From the NCBI GenBank assembly GCA_019243595.1, contig JAFAUA010000276.1, forward strand, positions 1-8,944: a DNA stretch of 8,944 nucleotides. The letters run 5' to 3'. Numbering within the stretch: position 1 is the stretch's first letter; every line of letters starts with the position of its first letter. The notes under the pieces were generated by a model. The model saw only the letters and a program-made list of their open reading frames with translations, was not told the origin of the DNA and did not search any database. Source of the DNA: Acidimicrobiia bacterium (GTDB taxonomy: Bacteria; Actinomycetota; Acidimicrobiia; Acidimicrobiales; AC-14). A program made the position numbers and the translations under genes. This document shows positions 5,955 to 8,944 of the stretch, piece after piece.

Positions 5955-6503
5955 ATGACGTATCTGGCGACCGAGGATCTGGCTGCGGGGCTGGACCACG
6001 TGCGCAACTCGCCCAAGGACGACGGCCGCGTCGAGCTCATCGTGCGCCGGCCAGCGGAGAAGCAGCGCGAGGTTCTCGAGGAAGCCCGCCTCGATGTCGA
6101 CGGGGGCCTCCTCGGTGACGGTTGGAGTGTGCGGGGAAGCAAGCGCAACGGCGGAGTCCCCGATCCCAGCCGTCAGCTGACGCTGATGAACGCACGCGCC
6201 GCGGCTCTCGTCGCCGGCACCACCGACCACGGCGGGCTCGCCGGCGATCAGCTCTACGTGGACTTTGACCTGAGTGGCGAGAACATCCCGCCCGGTACCC
6301 GGCTGCAGATCGGCGACGCCGTCATCGAGGTGAGCGACGCACCCCACACCGGGTGCGCCAAGTTCTCGGCCCGCTTCGGCCTGGACGCCCTCCGCTTCGT
6401 CAACTCCCCGGCCGGCCGCGAGCTCAACCTGCGCGGCATCAACACCAAGATCGTCGAGTCCGGCACCGTGCGCCCCGGCGATCCGATCCGCAAGTTGCTC
6501 TGA
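5955..6503 (+). CDS. MOSC-domain protein
   Basis: A 182-residue protein with a MOSC (molybdenum cofactor sulfurase C-terminal) domain. The family signature is the invariant cysteine in APHTGCAKF (Cys134), preceded by GDAVIEVSD and followed by RFG and LNLRGINTKIVESGTVRPGD. The block ALVAGTTDHGGLAGDQLYVDFDLSGENIP (about residues 85-112) matches the family's central region. MOSC proteins bind or carry persulfide sulfur, and some are molybdenum-cofactor oxidoreductase subunits; this stand-alone form has no assigned substrate. ATG 5955 is preferred. An in-frame GTG at 5919 would add twelve residues without family character, and no Shine-Dalgarno precedes either. The gene follows the GNAT gene with a 59-bp gap. 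Its TGA directly abuts the stop of the convergent peroxidase gene (TGATCA). Confidence 0.88.
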   Translation: MTYLATEDLAAGLDHVRNSPKDDGRVELIVRRPAEKQREVLEEARLDVDGGLLGDGWSVRGSKRNGGVPDPSRQLTLMNARAAALVAGTTDHGGLAGDQLYVDFDLSGENIPPGTRLQIGDAVIEVSDAPHTGCAKFSARFGLDALRFVNSPAGRELNLRGINTKIVESGTVRPGDPIRKLL

Positions 6504-7427
6504 TCAGGCTCCGGTTCGGCGGGCGACGGAGACCGAGTAGGCGCCGGGGCGGGCCAGCAGGATCTTGTCGTCGGTGAGGGAGATCCCGTCGACGACGCGA
6601 GTGGGGTCGAAGACGAGAACGTCGCCGTCGTGTTCGCGGTCGAAGGCGAGGCCGGTGATCTCCAGGCGGCCGGCGCGCACGACCTCGCGCTCCGGGGGCC
6701 ATTCAGCGGTGGGGTCGTCGAGGGGATCGCTGTCGCCGGCCAACTGGACGTCGAGATGGAAAACCGCCGGGCCTTCTTCGAACCTCGCCGCCAATTCGTC
6801 CCGGAGGTAATCGGCCGGCTTGGCGGCGGCGTCCTCCTCGGTGATCGTCTGCTCTCCGCCCTCGGGGACGAGGTGGTAGCGCCCGTGGCGGACGCTGTCG
6901 TCGGCAGCCACGAAGCCGAACGCGTGGAGGGAGTGGTAGGTCAGGCCCGCATAGCTGGCAGGCGCCGGATGGGTGATGGCGGCGGTCACGGCCGCAACCG
7001 CCTCGGGGTGCTCGGCCAGGTAGGCACCGACCTTCTCGACGTCGGGCTGGCCGGTCGTGGGATCGGGGCGGCGAGCGGCGTTGAACTCGAGCAGGTCCTC
7101 GGGCGTGCGGGCGAAGAAGGCCGGCAGGGTGATCCCGACGATGTCGGTGGTGCCGCCGTCCGGTAGGTAGAACTTCACGGCCATGCCGCGCGCGTCACGC
7201 GTACCGTCCGGCACTGTTGGGTTCCCGCTGCCGTTCGAGAAGCGCACGTGGGCGCGCACCGGCGGTCCTGCGAGGTGCGGCGCCCGACTGAGGGCGGCTG
7301 CCGCCTCAGTCGCCGTGAACGTCGCCGCGCAGAGCACGCCCTTGGCGTGGGCGGCGCGGTGACCCTCGTGTGATCCGTACGAGGCGGCGAGGCCCTCGAC
7401 CAGGCGCTCGGAGAGATCATCAGCCAT
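6504..7427 (-). CDS. Catalase-related haem peroxidase (small SrpA-like 'mini-catalase')
   Basis: At 307 residues this is far shorter than a typical monofunctional catalase (about 480 or more) and belongs to the catalase-related peroxidase group. Haem-pocket motifs are visible: AHAKG with the distal His27, RFSNGSGNP (62-71), RDARGMAVKFYLPDG (78-92) and, near the C-terminus, RPGAY (R293-x3-Y297), which aligns with the R-x-x-x-Y haem-ligand motif of catalases. The usual distal Asn in the VGNNTP block is replaced here (VGITLP; Thr101), pointing to peroxidase rather than strong catalase activity. No signal peptide is seen. The ATG overlaps the crotonase stop (TGATG), with GAGGG three bases and GGGGG about nine bases upstream as ribosome-binding candidates. 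A TTG at 7454 in the same frame is rejected. Last gene of a three-gene operon. Confidence 0.9.
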   Translation of the reverse strand: MADDLSERLVEGLAASYGSHEGHRAAHAKGVLCAATFTATEAAAALSRAPHLAGPPVRAHVRFSNGSGNPTVPDGTRDARGMAVKFYLPDGGTTDIVGITLPAFFARTPEDLLEFNAARRPDPTTGQPDVEKVGAYLAEHPEAVAAVTAAITHPAPASYAGLTYHSLHAFGFVAADDSVRHGRYHLVPEGGEQTITEEDAAAKPADYLRDELAARFEEGPAVFHLDVQLAGDSDPLDDPTAEWPPEREVVRAGRLEITGLAFDREHDGDVLVFDPTRVVDGISLTDDKILLARPGAYSVSVARRTGA

Positions 7428-8278
7428 CAGCCCTCGCCCCCTTCGGGTATCCAACGTCCGGAGTCACGCCACTCGACGGCCGCGTGAAAGCCGTGCTCCT
7501 CGGAGAAGTCCTTGAACCAGCGGCCCTCCGGGGAATGACGGGCGATGCCATCGAACAGCGTCGCCAGGAGCTGCGTGCCCTGGAGGCCCATGTTGTCGTA
7601 GGCCTGGTTGATCATCAGCTTCTGCATCACCAGTTGGTTGATCGGCACTCCGGCGATGCGATCGGCGAGCCCCTCGACCCGGGCGTCGAGGTCGGCGGCC
7701 GGTACGGCTTCGAGCACGAGACCCCAGTCGGCTGCGGTCCGTCCGTCGATGGTGTCGCCGGTGAGCAGCATGCGCTTGGCCTTCTCGGCGCCGAGCCGGT
7801 ACACCCACATGGCGGTCGTCGGGCACCCCCACACCCGGGCCGGCATGTAGCCGATGCGGGCGTCGTCGGCCATGACGACGAGGTCACACGAGAGGGCGAT
7901 GTCGCTGCCCCCGGCGACGGCGTGGCCCTGCACCTTGCAGATCGTCGGCTTGAGCGAACGCCACAGGGTGGCGAAGTCGTCGGTGTTGCGGCGCATGCCG
8001 CGGTAGTCCTTCACGGGATCCCAGACCGGGGGTTGTTGATGGGCGCCGGAGCGCTCGGCGAACTGTTTGAGGTCGTAGCCCGCGCTGAACGACCGGCCCT
8101 CCCCCGCCACCACAATGACGTGTACGTCGGGATCGTCGTTGGCCAGCTCGATCGCCCGGCGGATCTCTCCGGGCATTGCCGCGTCGATGGCGTTGAGGCG
8201 TTCCGGGCGGTTGAGCGTCAGGCGCGCGATGCGACCGCTGACCTCATAGCGGACGCTGGTGAAGGCGGGGTCGGTCAT
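7427..8278 (-). CDS. Crotonase-family protein (enoyl-CoA hydratase/isomerase-like)
   Basis: A 283-residue crotonase-fold enzyme acting on an acyl-CoA thioester. The N-terminal [17 protein letters not shown] is typical. [10 protein letters not shown] (64-73) supplies the first oxyanion-hole position (Ala66), and [24 protein letters not shown] (121-144) the second. Aligning by eye with rat enoyl-CoA hydratase, the catalytic Glu of GGGCELA becomes Asp126 and the second Glu (GQPEILLG) becomes Ala147. Standard hydratase activity is therefore doubtful, and isomerase, hydrolase or another crotonase reaction is likely. The ATG at 8278 overlaps the upstream stop by four bases (ATGA), and its TGA overlaps the peroxidase ATG. 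The frame stays open to 8608, but that is only the shadow of the upstream gene. Cytoplasmic; specific substrate unknown. Confidence 0.9.
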   Translation of the reverse strand: MTDPAFTSVRYEVSGRIARLTLNRPERLNAIDAAMPGEIRRAIELANDDPDVHVIVVAGEGRSFSAGYDLKQFAERSGAHQQPPVWDPVKDYRGMRRNTDDFATLWRSLKPTICKVQGHAVAGGSDIALSCDLVVMADDARIGYMPARVWGCPTTAMWVYRLGAEKAKRMLLTGDTIDGRTAADWGLVLEAVPAADLDARVEGLADRIAGVPINQLVMQKLMINQAYDNMGLQGTQLLATLFDGIARHSPEGRWFKDFSEEHGFHAAVEWRDSGRWIPEGGEG

Positions 8279-8944
8279 TTGCGGGTCACCGTCACGCGAG
8301 CTTTGAAGGCACCGTCGTTGTTGTCGAGGCCGACGTCGTTGATGCCGAGAAACAGCGGCCCAACTGTGGCGGCGCTGAAGTGGTCGTCGTGGCCGACGAG
8401 GAACGGCGCGCCCGCCTCGCCGATCCGACCCAGCAGACCGCTGTGGTCGGCGCCGGCGACGATGTTGAACTGGCGGATCTCGGGGTGGTTGGGGACGCCG
8501 TCGGGCGTCGCGGCCAAACTGCGGTTCGCGGTGTTGGGAAACACGGTGCCCGTGGCGGTTATGGCGACGTCGTCTCCCGCCTTGAGCGTGATCCCGGTGT
8601 TCGTCCACGCCACCTGACCGGGCACCGTGATCGACTTCGGGCCGATCGTTGTCGTCGAGGGCCCGGAGTTGCGCGTCACGAGAACGACGATGAGCGCAAC
8701 ACCAAGGGCGACAACCAAGGCGACCAGTGCGGCAATCAAGCCCGTCGGCCGTTTGGGCCCCGCCGCCGGCGGCGGTGCTGGGGCGGGCGCGGCGGCTGCC
8801 GGTATCACCGGCGCCGTGATCGTCTCGCCAGCAGCCGCTGCCGCAGCATGCGCGGGCGGTGCGAGCGTCTCGGCAACGGCGGGGACCTCGAGAGCGCGGG
8901 TCGCGTGCAGCCGGTCGGTCACCGTCTCCGACGCGGTGACGGAG
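8275..8944 (-). CDS. Membrane-anchored protein with LecA/PA-IL-like domain, probably 5'-incomplete
   Basis: Numbering from GTG 8922 gives 215 residues, but the frame remains open to the window's edge, so the true start may lie outside. Residues 1-58 are Ala/Pro-rich, low-complexity and probably cytoplasmic. A KRP stop-transfer-like flank precedes one strongly hydrophobic segment (about 61-82), followed by an exported domain of about 130 residues. That domain has [25 protein letters not shown], then [22 protein letters not shown] and [19 protein letters not shown] (from residue 190). This pattern resembles the PA-IL/LecA galactophilic lectin family, whose N-D...N-N positions bind calcium and sugar (here Asn195, Asp196, Asn201, Asn202). 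It suggests a cell-surface carbohydrate- or calcium-binding role. The stop overlaps the crotonase start (ATGA). Confidence is high for the gene and moderate for the domain. Confidence 0.75.
   Translation of the reverse strand, partial: SVTASETVTDRLHATRALEVPAVAETLAPPAHAAAAAAGETITAPVIPAAAAPAPAPPPAAGPKRPTGLIAALVALVVALGVALIVVLVTRNSGPSTTTIGPKSITVPGQVAWTNTGITLKAGDDVAITATGTVFPNTANRSLAATPDGVPNHPEIRQFNIVAGADHSGLLGRIGEAGAPFLVGHDDHFSAATVGPLFLGINDVGLDNNDGAFKARVTVTRK

Noticed and set aside
8279..8608. N-terminal extension of the crotonase frame
   Set aside because: Arg/His-rich shadow of the LecA-like gene; the crotonase fold begins normally at the ATG at 8278, which overlaps the upstream stop.
7370..8617. 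415-residue plus-strand open frame opposite the crotonase
   Set aside because: It crosses three minus-strand genes with clear motifs and shows only biased high-GC antisense composition.

Overview
The window is gene-dense, high-GC DNA (about two thirds G+C by eye) with frequent GTG starts, very short intergenic gaps and several overlapping start/stop codons. Together with promoter-like -10 hexamers of the TANNNT type lying directly in front of start codons, this suggests a chromosomal segment of an Actinomycetota member. An acidimicrobial or other environmental lineage is possible, but the sequence alone does not fix a genus. I saw no RNA genes, insertion sequences, CRISPR arrays or phage genes, and no stretch over 300 bases lacks a gene.

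Layout: (1) 2-1722, plus strand: the 3' part of a YbhN/LPG-synthase-type integral membrane protein, coupled by TAATG to a patatin-like lipid hydrolase. (2) 1740-3272, plus strand: a three-gene operon of an ArsR-family repressor, an SRPBCC/AHSA1 protein and a DUF899 thioredoxin-like protein. It is driven by a TTGACA promoter containing a 20-bp inverted repeat that is very probably the repressor's own operator. (3) 3269-5350, minus strand: an HxlR-family regulator followed 30 bp later by an acyl-CoA synthetase. (4) 5404-6503, plus strand: a GNAT acetyltransferase, divergent from hxlR across a 53-bp shared promoter region, then a MOSC-domain protein. (5) 6504-8944, minus strand: an overlapping operon of a membrane-anchored protein with a LecA/PA-IL-like domain, a crotonase-family enzyme and a small catalase-related peroxidase.

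The broad theme is acyl/lipid metabolism and redox chemistry: patatin, acyl-CoA synthetase, crotonase, thioredoxin-like protein and haem peroxidase. These sit in small, locally regulated operons. Nothing proves that the five blocks form one pathway.

The most informative non-coding signals are the ArsR operator, the back-to-back HxlR/GNAT promoters that both predict leaderless mRNAs, and two convergent gene pairs whose stop codons overlap (CTAG) or abut (TGATCA). The least conventional gene set is the lectin-like/crotonase/mini-catalase operon at the right end. I do not see a clear new defence or mobile system.
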